From: Luteibacter sp. Sphag1AF
GTDB lineage: Bacteria; Pseudomonadota; Gammaproteobacteria; Xanthomonadales; Rhodanobacteraceae
DNA length: 64,000 bases
NCBI RefSeq assembly: GCF_014192715.1
Contig: NZ_JACHYH010000005.1
Location: forward strand, 1-64,000
Direction of reading: 5' to 3'
This document shows, piece after piece, positions 47,733 through 56,761 of the stretch. The first letter of the stretch is position 1. Each line of letters begins with the position of its first letter. The notes under the pieces were generated by a model that worked only from the letters and a program-made list of their open reading frames with translations, did not search any database and was not told where the DNA came from. Made by a program: the position numbers and the translations under genes.

Positions 47733-50287
47733 GCGCGTGGGTCACCGAAGGCGTGGGCCAGACTGCGATCAAGCCCATCGGCCACCTGGGCGAGGCCGAC
47801 TCACCGCTGCTGTATCTGCATTGCGGCATTTCGCTGGCGGGCAACCAGTGGCTGGGCGATGAGACCTTCCGGCTGCTGTCGTTTGAAGGGCAGGAGTCCA
47901 TCTCCGAGCCGTTCGACTACCAGTTGCAACTGCGCGGCAACACGTCGCCGAGGCACGGTCGCGCACTGACTTTCGAGTCGATCATCGGGCGTCCGGTGAC
48001 GGTCGGGCTCAACCGTCCGTTCCCGGATGGCGCTGCGGATGCAGCAGCGCGTTTTGCGCGTGCCATTCGCGAAGGCAGTGCGCCGGGCATGACGCTGTAC
48101 AACGGCCTGGTCACCTCGTTCGCGATGGAAGAGCCTGGCGTCTACCGGCTGGGTATGAAGCCCGCACTGTGGCGGCTGACGCTGACCAACCGCTATTGCG
48201 TGCATGCACAGATGAATGTGCGCGACGTGATCGAAAAGCTGATGCGCATGCACTACATCGACTATTCACTGGAGGCGGTTTCCGGGCACGACAACATCGC
48301 CATAGCCCGCACGCAGGACTGGCTCCAGGCAGGCGAAAGCGATTTCGAGTTCCTGCGCCGCATGATGTCCAAGGCGCACATCTACTACTACTTCCGCCAT
48401 ACCGGGCAGGGGCATACGGTGGTGTTCGCCAACCGGCCCGCCTATCCGAAGGCGTTCGGGGATCGCCCGCTGCGCTACACCCACACCTCGCTGGACGAGG
48501 CGGGCATGCAGCAGGACGACGTTGTCTTCCAGTACGCGTTCCAGCAGTCCCTTACCAGCACGGGCGTAAACGGTCGGTTCACGCACCAGGAGAACGCGGC
48601 GGACCAGGATCCGGTGCCAACATTCCAGACTTTCGCCTCGTATGCACCGGCTGATACGGGCGAGCTGCCGTTTCAGCAGTACCGCAGCTACCAGTACGGC
48701 ATGAGCAGTGCCACGGTGCGCGAATACGTACGCAACACCGCGTCAAGCATGGCCGGTGCATCGCGCCAGTTGACCGGGTCGTGCACGTGTTCCGGATTCC
48801 GGGTCGGCTACCAGTTCACCCTGAAGGGTGAGATGGCCGCAGGCCTGCACCCGTCACCCGTGCGGCCGTCGCTGGAAGGCGTGGCGTTCGTGCTCAACAA
48901 GGTGCAGCACAAGGCATCGGCAGACGGTGGCTACAGCAACAGCTTTGAATCGACCGATGCGAACGCGATGCTCAGTCCGTTCTCGGTGGGTGACACGCAG
49001 ATGGGTGCCATCCTGGCCAGGGTGGTGGACAAGGCCGGTCACGGCCCGATCGACTGGCGGTTCTATGAGCCGAAGAACTTCGATCCGGAAATGAGCCGGT
49101 TGCGTGACACCCAGGCGGCACCGCAGGACCTGATGGCGCGCGGCGTGTATGTGGAGTTCTCCACGCCCGGATCGCCGGCCACGCCCACCTGGGTGAAGCT
49201 GGCGGCGCACATGACGACCGTGCCGGAGATCGGCGTGACCGTGCTGGTCACCCGTGCCAACGACGAATCGGAACTGCCTGAAGTACAGAGCGTGGTGCAA
49301 GCCAACGGCAGCCTGGTCATTACGCCTGCCGGGTGGAGTGCGAACACGCACGTCGGCAGCAGCTACTCCACCAGCTACGGCGACGGCCAGAGCATCCGCT
49401 TCGGTCGCACCTCGCAGTACAACCTCAACAACGCCGTAAAGATCGTCAACTCCACATACGATACCGGCGACTATCGCGACACCAGCTATTCGCAGGGCGC
49501 CAGCTACAGCTATTCCACGTCGGAGAATGGCGCCGACGGCCTGCTGAGCCGGTCGGAGTCGTACGGCAGCACGTACAACACGCAGGAAGCCAAAGAGGTG
49601 TGGAGCAAGAGCACCCTTGGTGGCTCGATCAGCTACTCCACGGTCAATGGCGACACGCACTCCGAAGACACGACGACGGGCACGGCGACGCGCATTTCCT
49701 CGCAGAACATCGTGCTGGGCACCTCCACCACGCAAATGCAGAGCAACACCAACATGGTGGGGCTGACCTCGAGCATTGACCTCGTTGGCCTGTCCAGTGC
49801 GGTGTCGACGACGGGTGCGAGCATGGGTGTGCACACGGTCGGTATCGCCGGCAGCGTGGCGTTGACCGGCCTGCGCTCCGATGCGCAGATCACCGGCCTG
49901 ACCGACAGCACGTCGGTGACCGGACTTTCCACTGCCATGTCGGCCACGGGTACCAGCACGCAGGTTCATGCCACCGGCCTGAGCTCCACCACATCGCTGA
50001 CCGGCGTCAGCACGCAGGTCGGACTCACCGGCAGCAGCAACGACATCAGCCTGACCGGTGCAAGCACGCGCATGAGTGTGACCGGTGCGAGCACCAGTGT
50101 TTCGGTGACCGGCAGCAGTTCGGATGTCAGCGTGACAGCCAGCGAGACGCGCTTCGGTTTTCATGGCTCATCCACCTCGGTGGATGTGACCGGCACGGGT
50201 GCGTCCATGACGATTGCAGGCGCGCGACTTACCGTCGAGATCGTCGGTATCAGTTGCAATATCCCCATCATTTTCGTGTACGTATGA
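47729..50287 (+). CDS. vgrG: VgrG spike protein (TssI) with nonapeptide-repeat tail
   Basis: 852 residues. The N-terminal part (about 30-400) is the gp27-like VgrG region: RLLSFEGQESISEPFDYQLQL, ALWRLTLTNRYCVHAQMNVRDVIEKLM, AGESDFEFLRRMMSKAHIYYYF. A gp5-like segment (about 430-550) follows. Next comes a Ser/Tyr-rich stretch (550-670) and 17 units of a 9-residue repeat (676-828), a probable triple-stranded beta-helix needle. The C-terminus is hydrophobic (IPIIFVYV). No separate enzymatic domain. Followed by the loading genes DUF2169, pentapeptide, DUF3540 and DUF4150. Confidence 0.93.
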   Translation: MSAWVTEGVGQTAIKPIGHLGEADSPLLYLHCGISLAGNQWLGDETFRLLSFEGQESISEPFDYQLQLRGNTSPRHGRALTFESIIGRPVTVGLNRPFPDGAADAAARFARAIREGSAPGMTLYNGLVTSFAMEEPGVYRLGMKPALWRLTLTNRYCVHAQMNVRDVIEKLMRMHYIDYSLEAVSGHDNIAIARTQDWLQAGESDFEFLRRMMSKAHIYYYFRHTGQGHTVVFANRPAYPKAFGDRPLRYTHTSLDEAGMQQDDVVFQYAFQQSLTSTGVNGRFTHQENAADQDPVPTFQTFASYAPADTGELPFQQYRSYQYGMSSATVREYVRNTASSMAGASRQLTGSCTCSGFRVGYQFTLKGEMAAGLHPSPVRPSLEGVAFVLNKVQHKASADGGYSNSFESTDANAMLSPFSVGDTQMGAILARVVDKAGHGPIDWRFYEPKNFDPEMSRLRDTQAAPQDLMARGVYVEFSTPGSPATPTWVKLAAHMTTVPEIGVTVLVTRANDESELPEVQSVVQANGSLVITPAGWSANTHVGSSYSTSYGDGQSIRFGRTSQYNLNNAVKIVNSTYDTGDYRDTSYSQGASYSYSTSENGADGLLSRSESYGSTYNTQEAKEVWSKSTLGGSISYSTVNGDTHSEDTTTGTATRISSQNIVLGTSTTQMQSNTNMVGLTSSIDLVGLSSAVSTTGASMGVHTVGIAGSVALTGLRSDAQITGLTDSTSVTGLSTAMSATGTSTQVHATGLSSTTSLTGVSTQVGLTGSSNDISLTGASTRMSVTGASTSVSVTGSSSDVSVTASETRFGFHGSSTSVDVTGTGASMTIAGARLTVEIVGISCNIPIIFVYV
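49754..50212 (+). repeat. 27-bp tandem repeat in vgrG (17 units)
   Basis: Protein pattern V/L-T-G-x-S-T/S-x-V-S, nine residues, 17 units from residue 676 to 828 by register counting. DNA-level identity between units is moderate. The period and T-G steps fit a needle-like beta-helix. Confidence 0.82.
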
Positions 50288-50294
50288 GGCAGGC

Positions 50295-52877
50295 ATGAAA
50301 ATTGTCAAACCGATGACGCTCGGCGTGATGCACCGCCCGTACCGCTGGCGGGGCAAGCACCGGTTGCTCGTCGCGACGCTGAGCTTCTTCGATCTGGGCG
50401 GGCGCGTGCAGTACCTGCTGCGTGACAACCTGCAATGGCGCAAGGTGATGGCGAGCCTGCCAGCCGGCAAGCCACTGGACGAGCTGATGCCCAAGGCGCG
50501 CGGCGAGGCGTTGGTCGCGGGCAGTGCGTATGCGGCCCACGGCATCGCCACGACCGAGCAGCGTGTCCGTCTGCAAGTGGGTGCCATCGACAAGAGCCTG
50601 CGCGTGCTCGGTGATCGCGAGTGGCTTTACGGCATGCTGCCGTTTTTCAGTGTGACAGAGCCGAAACCCTTCACTTCCATGCCGCTGACCTGGGATCGCG
50701 CCTATGGCGGCGCCCGGCACCCGGCCAACCCGGAAGGCCGCGGCTATACGCCGTCGCCCGTGCGCGCGTGGGTGGGGCGCAACCATGGCGTGATGCCCAA
50801 CATCGAAGATCCCCGTATGCCGGTGCGTGGCCTGCGCCGCCGCTATGCGCCCGCCGGTTTTGGTCAGCTGGATGTTGGCTGGATGCCGCGCAGCCAGTGG
50901 ATCGGCACCTATGGCAAGGCCTGGCAGAGTGAGCCATATCCGGGCCTGGCGGATGATACGCACCCGGAATTCTTCAACGCAGCGCCGCTGGACCAGCGAC
51001 TGCCGGGCTTCTTTGAAGGTGGCGAAACCTATCAGCTCGAAGGCATGCATCCGGAGCGGGCCATGATCGAGGGCCAGCTTCCGGAGTTCCGGCCGCGCGC
51101 GTTTGTGCATCGGGCGGGGCATCCGGCCGATGCCGTGGACGAGGTGTCGCTCAGCTTCGACACGGTCTGGTTCTTCCCGGATGTGTCGCTTGGCGTGGCC
51201 ATTCATCGCGGCGAAGTGGATGTGGACGACAGCCTGGCGATGGATGTCGAGGCGCTGATGGTTGCCTACGAACATGCCGGTGACGCTCCGCGCTCGTTCG
51301 CGCACTACGGACAGGTGCTGGCGTTGCGCATGAATCGCGACACGGCCGCCCGTCACGTGTTCAACGAATCGCAGCTCACCCCCGAGCCCGATGCCAGCGT
51401 TCGCGCTACCCGGCTGGAAGAAGATCAGGCAGAGCGCAAGCGCCGGGAGGCGGCCCATGTGGTTCGCCATGCCGCCATCGCAGCGGAGCTGGAAGCCGAA
51501 AGCGGCATTCCTGCGGCACCGGCTCCGCCGATGCCCGATCTCCCGTTACCCGGCGAAGCGGCTATTGCACGCGGTGACTTCGACATGGGCGCGTTGCTTG
51601 ACGCCGCACAAGCGGTGGCCGATAAGGCCAGCGCCGATGCCGATGCCCTGCGCAAACAGAGCGCCGACGATCTGGCGAGCGTTACCCAGGCCGCCGCTTC
51701 TGATCCGATGACGGTGGACGAAGCGCTCGCACGTGCACAAGGCAACGGTGGAGCGATGCCATCGCTGGCGGAGTTCAGCACGATGTTCGATGTGCCCGCC
51801 GCATCCATCGAGCAGCTTCACGACTTGCAGCGGCGCGGCCGTCTGGCCTCTCCGGCGCCCGAGACGCCGTTGCCCGCACTGGCCCCCGAAGTGGCGGCTG
51901 CGGTCGGGCAGTGGGTGTTGTCGCGGGTTCGCCAGGGCGCCTCGCTGTATGGCTGTGACCTGGCAGGGGCGAACCTGCGTGGCGCGATGCTTTCCGGTGC
52001 GGACCTTCGCGGGGCGCTGCTGGAAGCCTCTGATCTGAGCGATGCCCAGCTCGATGGCGCCGACCTGAGCGAAGTGGCACTTGCCGGTGCCACGCTGGAT
52101 CGTGCCAATTGCGCAGCAGCACGCTTCGATGGGGCGAACCTCGGACGCACCCTCGCGCGGCGCACGAGCTTCCGTGGAGCGATCTTCACCAACACCCAGG
52201 CGAGCGATGCCAACTGGAGCGATGCGGACCTGACCGGCGCACGCTTCGACCAGTGCGTGGCACCCAACATCGTGCTTGATCGCGCGAACTGCGAACAGAC
52301 AACGCTCAACGACTGCGTGTTCCTTCACGCGCGGGCGCAGGGCAGCCGCTGGGCCCGCAGCCAATGGCAGCGTACGGTGGCGCTGGGCTCGCAGCTGGCA
52401 GACACGGACTGGCAGGAGGCATCGCTGACGCGTTGCGTCCTCATGGAAAGCCGCCTGACGGACAGCGTCTGGACCGGTGCAACGCTCACCCGCGTGCAGG
52501 GCGGCGGTGGTGCCGATTGGGCACGGGCTGATCTGCGCCGCGTGCGCGCCGAAAAGTCGAGCTGGCGGGATGCCAGCGTCGCCGATGCCAACCTCAGCGA
52601 AGGCCAGTTCCGCGAATGCGACTTCAGCGGCACCACGCTCACCCACGCCTTGATGGAGCGCACGCTGTTCTATCGTTCGCTGTTCATGGGCGGTGTGCTC
52701 ACGGCCTGCCATGCGCAGTCGGCCGATTTTTATCAGGCCATGTGCCGCCGTGCGGATTTCCGTTCGGCGAATCTTCGCGATGCCAACTTCGTGCAGGCCG
52801 AATGCACAGAGGCCCTGTTCGCGGAAGCCTGCCTTGATGGCGTGCGCCTGGAACCCGGCCGGAGGCTCAGGGTATGA
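50295..52877 (+). CDS. DUF2169 protein with C-terminal pentapeptide repeats
   Basis: 860 residues from ATG 50295; upstream frame lies in vgrG. Residues 1-300 are DUF2169 (LSFFDLGGRVQYLL, PFTSMPLTWDRAYGGARHPANPEGRGY, VGWMPRSQW, GRYAP-type RRYAPAGFGQLDVG). Residues ~390-550 are helical and Ala-rich. Residues ~560-850 are pentapeptide repeats (GANLRGAMLSGADLRGALLE), a right-handed beta-helix. DUF2169 proteins are T6SS adaptors tied to VgrG and PAAR-like cargo. Here it probably helps load the DUF4150 tip or a toxin. Confidence 0.88.
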   Translation: MKIVKPMTLGVMHRPYRWRGKHRLLVATLSFFDLGGRVQYLLRDNLQWRKVMASLPAGKPLDELMPKARGEALVAGSAYAAHGIATTEQRVRLQVGAIDKSLRVLGDREWLYGMLPFFSVTEPKPFTSMPLTWDRAYGGARHPANPEGRGYTPSPVRAWVGRNHGVMPNIEDPRMPVRGLRRRYAPAGFGQLDVGWMPRSQWIGTYGKAWQSEPYPGLADDTHPEFFNAAPLDQRLPGFFEGGETYQLEGMHPERAMIEGQLPEFRPRAFVHRAGHPADAVDEVSLSFDTVWFFPDVSLGVAIHRGEVDVDDSLAMDVEALMVAYEHAGDAPRSFAHYGQVLALRMNRDTAARHVFNESQLTPEPDASVRATRLEEDQAERKRREAAHVVRHAAIAAELEAESGIPAAPAPPMPDLPLPGEAAIARGDFDMGALLDAAQAVADKASADADALRKQSADDLASVTQAAASDPMTVDEALARAQGNGGAMPSLAEFSTMFDVPAASIEQLHDLQRRGRLASPAPETPLPALAPEVAAAVGQWVLSRVRQGASLYGCDLAGANLRGAMLSGADLRGALLEASDLSDAQLDGADLSEVALAGATLDRANCAAARFDGANLGRTLARRTSFRGAIFTNTQASDANWSDADLTGARFDQCVAPNIVLDRANCEQTTLNDCVFLHARAQGSRWARSQWQRTVALGSQLADTDWQEASLTRCVLMESRLTDSVWTGATLTRVQGGGGADWARADLRRVRAEKSSWRDASVADANLSEGQFRECDFSGTTLTHALMERTLFYRSLFMGGVLTACHAQSADFYQAMCRRADFRSANLRDANFVQAECTEALFAEACLDGVRLEPGRRLRV

Positions 52878-53941
52878 CGACCTGGAGCGACATCGAGCAG
52901 GCACAGCGACTTGGCCGTCCGATCACGGACGTCACCATCGTTGGACTGGACGGCACGGGCCGGCACATTGACACGCTGGTGGCCAGCAACGTGAGCTGGG
53001 AGGGCGCCGTGCTGACGCATAGTCATCTGAAGCACGTTTCCTTCGTGGATTGCGACCTGCGCGGCGCGGACTTCCGCGGCGCCGTCATGAGCTGCTGCAG
53101 CTTCACGCACTGCCAGCTCGACGGGTCGCTATGGGATGGCGCCTCCCTGGAGCAGACCGCCATCACCCAAGGCAGCGCAGCAGGCAGTCAGTGGCGGGGT
53201 GCATCCATCGCGCTGAGCACACTGACGCAGGCCTCGCTGGTCCGCGCGGACTTCTCCACGGCCAGCCTGCATCGCTCCGTGATTGCCCAGTGCGACATCA
53301 CGGGGCTTTCCTTCGCGGGCGCGTCGCTTGATCTGGTGGTGATGCCCGATGCGGACTTCCGCACCCTGACGCTCGCCGGCATGAAGGCGTTCGCGTGCGT
53401 GTTTCGCGCAGCCAATTTCTCCGCCATGGATCTGAGTGGCCTCTCGCTCCAGCGCTGCCTGATGGAATCGGCCGATTTCACCGGCACGTGCCTGCGCGGC
53501 GCCGACCTGCGGGAGGCCAACGCGCACCAGGCCGTCTTCATGTCCTGCGACATGCGCGATGTGCAGGCCAGCAATACGCTGTTTCTCGAATCAAAGTGGA
53601 CCGACGTGGATGCCTCGTCGCTGATTTGCGAAGGCGCGCTGTTCCAGTCTGCCGTGATGGTCCGGGTCAGGATGCACGCCGCGCGCGCCACGGGAACGGT
53701 CTGGGACCACGCGATGCTGGATGACGTGGACCTCACCGGAGCGGATCTGCGCTACGCCCGCTTCGATCATGCCAGCGCACAGGGACTGGGCTTTCGCGAC
53801 GCCAATCTCTCCCATGGCAGCCATCACAACACGCATTTCATCACCGTGGATCTGCACGGAAGTCGCCAGACCGGCGTGCGTGGCACGTCGCCCGCGCGGC
53901 TTGTGGCGGAATCTCGTTCCCTATCGCTGGAGAGTCACTGA
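52874..53941 (+). CDS. Pentapeptide-repeat protein
   Basis: 355 residues, ATG overlapping the previous stop (ATGA). Pentapeptide units of the type A-D/N-L/F-x-x run from about residue 40 to 330 (DLRGADFRGAVMSCC, LRGADLREANAHQAVF). No signal peptide. It duplicates the C-terminal fold of the preceding protein and probably works with it in T6SS tip assembly or cargo loading. Its stop overlaps the next ATG. Confidence 0.88.
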   Translation: MTTWSDIEQAQRLGRPITDVTIVGLDGTGRHIDTLVASNVSWEGAVLTHSHLKHVSFVDCDLRGADFRGAVMSCCSFTHCQLDGSLWDGASLEQTAITQGSAAGSQWRGASIALSTLTQASLVRADFSTASLHRSVIAQCDITGLSFAGASLDLVVMPDADFRTLTLAGMKAFACVFRAANFSAMDLSGLSLQRCLMESADFTGTCLRGADLREANAHQAVFMSCDMRDVQASNTLFLESKWTDVDASSLICEGALFQSAVMVRVRMHAARATGTVWDHAMLDDVDLTGADLRYARFDHASAQGLGFRDANLSHGSHHNTHFITVDLHGSRQTGVRGTSPARLVAESRSLSLESH

Positions 53942-54486
53942 TGTTCGCCGCCCATCGCAGCAAGGTTTCCCCTCTCGCGCCCGCCTGGTCTGAAGGCGTG
54001 ATCCGCGCGCCTCTGGACGGCAACGCATGGCGCCTGGACGACGGCCGTTCGGCACGGCAGGCCGTGTCGTGCCTGGTGACGCCGCAGCCCGGCGATGCCG
54101 TGCTGTTGCTTGCCTCGGCCTCGGGCGAATGCTTCGTCGTGCATGTGCTGTCGCGGGATCAGGGCGGTCGCGCCACGCTGGCCGTGCCGGGTGCCGATGG
54201 CATGTCCATCCGCCAGGACCACGTGGATATTGCCAGCCAGACCATCGCCGTCCGCGCGCGCGGTGCGGTGGAGGTCACCTCCGTGGAAGGTGCCGTATCG
54301 CTCAACGCGCGGCGCATTGTGTTGGGCGCTGCGGAGTCGCTGGTGCAGACCGCACGCACCTATATCGGTCAGATGGAACAGTACCTGCTGACCGCACGCC
54401 AGCTCCTGCGCCTGCACGGTGAGCAGACCATGATTACGGCGAGGCAGGACGCCAAGATTGATGCCGAACGCATCAGTCTGGGCTGA
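53941..54486 (+). CDS. DUF3540 protein
   Basis: 181 residues. Beta-rich first two-thirds (AVSCLVTPQPGDAVLLLAS, CFVVHVLSRD, GAVEVTSVEGAVSLNARRIVLGA), then a C-terminal helix (YIGQMEQYLLTARQLLRLHGEQTMITARQDAKIDAERISL). This matches DUF3540, which accompanies DUF2169 and DUF4150 in T6SS gene clusters. The mid-part resembles the OB/needle turn of VgrG, suggesting a small spike-like or adaptor role. Confidence 0.85.
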   Translation: MFAAHRSKVSPLAPAWSEGVIRAPLDGNAWRLDDGRSARQAVSCLVTPQPGDAVLLLASASGECFVVHVLSRDQGGRATLAVPGADGMSIRQDHVDIASQTIAVRARGAVEVTSVEGAVSLNARRIVLGAAESLVQTARTYIGQMEQYLLTARQLLRLHGEQTMITARQDAKIDAERISLG

Positions 54487-54491
54487 CAGAC

Positions 54492-54890
54492 ATGTTCGTG
54501 AACACCAACCTGGGCGTACTCAGCCTCGCGTTTCCGGACGTGTGCTTCATTCCCGTGCTGGGCATTCCGACACCCGCGCCGTTCCCCAACATTGCCCTGT
54601 CGTTCGCGGATATCCCGGCGCAGTTCCAGGTGATCGTCGGCGGCGGGCTGGCCGAGAACATCGTGACGGTCGGTGCCATCAGCAACGGCGACACGCCCGG
54701 TCTGCAAGGCGGCGTGGTCTCGCACATGTTCATGGGGCCATTCCGCTCGCTGCTGGGAAGCTTCAAGGTGATGATGGGGGTGATGCCATGCACGAAGATG
54801 CTCGGCATCATGGGTCAGAACGGGCTGCTGCCCAATGCGGTGGGCATCTCCCTGACGCCCTCGCAGGTCAGCGTCGTGGTGCTCAGTTGA
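54492..54890 (+). CDS. DUF4150 PAAR-like spike tip protein
   Basis: 132 residues. Sequence order fits DUF4150: N-terminal NTNLGVLSLAFPDVC, then proline-rich turn IPTPAPFPNIA, a repeated Gly-x-Val middle (GAISNGDTPGLQGGVVSH) and PCTKMLGIMGQNG, whose Cys/His positions could bind metal. PAAR-like proteins cap the VgrG needle. Its presence next to vgrG with adaptors supports one assembled tip. The following gene starts at an overlapping TTG. Confidence 0.85.
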   Translation: MFVNTNLGVLSLAFPDVCFIPVLGIPTPAPFPNIALSFADIPAQFQVIVGGGLAENIVTVGAISNGDTPGLQGGVVSHMFMGPFRSLLGSFKVMMGVMPCTKMLGIMGQNGLLPNAVGISLTPSQVSVVVLS

Positions 54891-55351
54891 ATACGCGCAT
54901 CGTCATGCTTCTGGCATGCCTGCTGACGCTGGCCGGGTGCGGGGCCATTGCGAAGCTGATGCCAGGCCATGTGCCGACGACGCGCCTGTCCAGCCTGCGT
55001 GTGGCCGCACCTCCCGGTGCCAACCTCAATTCGGCCGTGGCACTGGACGTGGTGTTCGTCTACAACGCGACGGCCACCGCGATGCTGCCGAAGACGGCGC
55101 CGGAGTGGTTCTCGCAAAAGACGGCGCTGATGACGGGCCTCGGCCGCAACGTGGACGTCGTGTCGCTACAGATCCCGCCGGCCACGGTGGTCGATACGGT
55201 GCGCCTGCCTGATCGGGCGGGCAAGGCCATCGGTGTGTACACGTTCGCCAATTACCAGAGCAAGGACGGGCAGGCGCGCGGTGACATCACCACTAATCGT
55301 CACGCCGTGATCTGGCTGGCGGCAAGCCAGATTGCCGTGACTGAACAGTAG
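54887..55351 (+). CDS. T6SS lipoprotein in the TssJ position
   Basis: 154 residues from TTG 54887, which overlaps the previous stop (TTGA); ATG 54905 would give a shorter signal. The start MNTRIVMLLACLLTLAGC has lipobox LAGC. The mature domain is beta-rich (SAVALDVVFVYNATATAML, KAIGVYTFANYQS). It lies directly before tssK, where TssJ is often encoded, and a lipoprotein is needed to anchor TssM. Classic TssJ motifs are not clear, so the identity rests on position and type. Confidence 0.68.
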   Translation: MNTRIVMLLACLLTLAGCGAIAKLMPGHVPTTRLSSLRVAAPPGANLNSAVALDVVFVYNATATAMLPKTAPEWFSQKTALMTGLGRNVDVVSLQIPPATVVDTVRLPDRAGKAIGVYTFANYQSKDGQARGDITTNRHAVIWLAASQIAVTEQ

Positions 55352-55359
55352 GAATTCCC

Positions 55360-56757
55360 ATGAGCGCCGTCGTTGATACAACACCCATGCTGCCCGAGGC
55401 CGTCTCCTGGTCCGAGGGCATGCTGCTTTCGCCACAGCACTTCCAGCAGAACGACATCTTCTGGAACCAGTTGTTGCAGCAGCGCCTTGCACTCTTGCAG
55501 CCCTACGGATGGGGCGTGCTGGACATGGCACTGGATGCCACGGAACTGAGCAAGGGGCGCGTACAGCTTTCGCGTCTGCGCTGTGTGATGCCCGACGGGT
55601 TGCTGATCGACTACCCGGGCTACTTCGAGTCGTTTGACCTCATGCTCGACCTGAAGGATCACGACTGGAGTTCGCAGCCGGAAGTCGTTGTGCACGTGCG
55701 CGTGCCCGTGCGTGGCAAGGGCGCGGCCAGTTCCGTCGGTGACATGCAGCGCTACACCATCGAGCGCGGTGCTCCGGAGTCGGACGAGAACACCGGCAAG
55801 GACGACATCATCGTCGACCGCATGCGTCCGTGCATGAGCCTGGTTGCGGGAGCCACCGTCGCGCGCAGCTACTGTTCGTTTCCACTGTTGCGCCTGTTTG
55901 GCGATTCCCTCGGTGTGCACCTGGCACCGTTCCACCCCCCCATGCTGCGAACCGACGCGTCGGGCTTTCTCGGCCAGTCGGCGCTGCAAAGGCAGCTGAG
56001 CCTGCTTTCCGATGCGCTGTGGCAGAAGTACCGCGAGCTGTTGGGCGTCCGGGTGGATGACCGCGGCCAGTCGCGCTATGACGGAGAGGCGAGCGTGCAG
56101 ATTCAGGCCGCGCGCTATCTGGTAATGGGCCTGCCGACATTTGACGCGCTGCTGCACGCGGGCACCACCCATCCCTGGCAGATGTATCTGGCGCTTTCCC
56201 AACTCGTGGGCTTTGTAGCGGCAACGGCCGGCGCGCGGCAGCCGCCTGCGATGAAGGGCTACGATCACAATGACTGCCTGCCGCAGTTCCAGCAGGCCAT
56301 CAGTTACATACGCGAGCAGCTGGCTCATCTCAACGCGGACTACCGCGTGCTGGACTTCAGGCGGGTAGGGGCCTCGGGTTTCCATTGCGATCTGCCTGCG
56401 GGCATCGCCACGGACAATCTGTTGATCGAAGTGACGCCGCGTCAGGGGCAGCTCCCGGCGAAGCTCAACGAGTGGATGACCAGCGCGCGCATCGGCAGTG
56501 AGTCGCTGATCTACACGCTGGTTCGCCAGCGCATGACCGGCGCGTCCATTCATGCTGCGACGCCCGCGCAGGTCACGGCGCTGAATCTGCGTGCCGGTGC
56601 GTTCGTGTACGAGCTGAGCAACGGCAGCATGCAGACGGCGGCAGGTACGAACCGGCACTTCATCTCCGATGGACAGACGCTGGTGATCCTGGGCGAGCCG
56701 GACAGCGACGTGCCGTCGGCCATCACGCTATACCTGCCGCGCGAGGCCGCCCGCTGA
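55360..56757 (+). CDS. tssK: Baseplate protein TssK
   Basis: 465 residues. TssK hallmarks: VSWSEGMLLSPQHFQQ at residue 14, WGVLDMALD, LDVHVRVPV-type VVVHVRVPVRGKG, and ICSC-like GFVAATAGARQ; C-terminal FVYELSNGSMQTAAGTNRHFIS. TssK links the baseplate wedges to the TssL/TssM membrane complex. Its stop is 5 bp before tssL. Confidence 0.94.
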   Translation: MSAVVDTTPMLPEAVSWSEGMLLSPQHFQQNDIFWNQLLQQRLALLQPYGWGVLDMALDATELSKGRVQLSRLRCVMPDGLLIDYPGYFESFDLMLDLKDHDWSSQPEVVVHVRVPVRGKGAASSVGDMQRYTIERGAPESDENTGKDDIIVDRMRPCMSLVAGATVARSYCSFPLLRLFGDSLGVHLAPFHPPMLRTDASGFLGQSALQRQLSLLSDALWQKYRELLGVRVDDRGQSRYDGEASVQIQAARYLVMGLPTFDALLHAGTTHPWQMYLALSQLVGFVAATAGARQPPAMKGYDHNDCLPQFQQAISYIREQLAHLNADYRVLDFRRVGASGFHCDLPAGIATDNLLIEVTPRQGQLPAKLNEWMTSARIGSESLIYTLVRQRMTGASIHAATPAQVTALNLRAGAFVYELSNGSMQTAAGTNRHFISDGQTLVILGEPDSDVPSAITLYLPREAAR

Positions 56758-56761
56758 CGCC

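Noticed and set aside
48854-50164. Minus-strand ORF of 436 codons opposite vgrG
   Set aside because: Arises from the regular 27-bp repeat and codon bias of vgrG; composition is His/Arg/Ala-rich.
49754-50212. Regular repeats that could suggest a CRISPR array
   Set aside because: The 27-bp units are contiguous, in frame within vgrG, and have no spacers.
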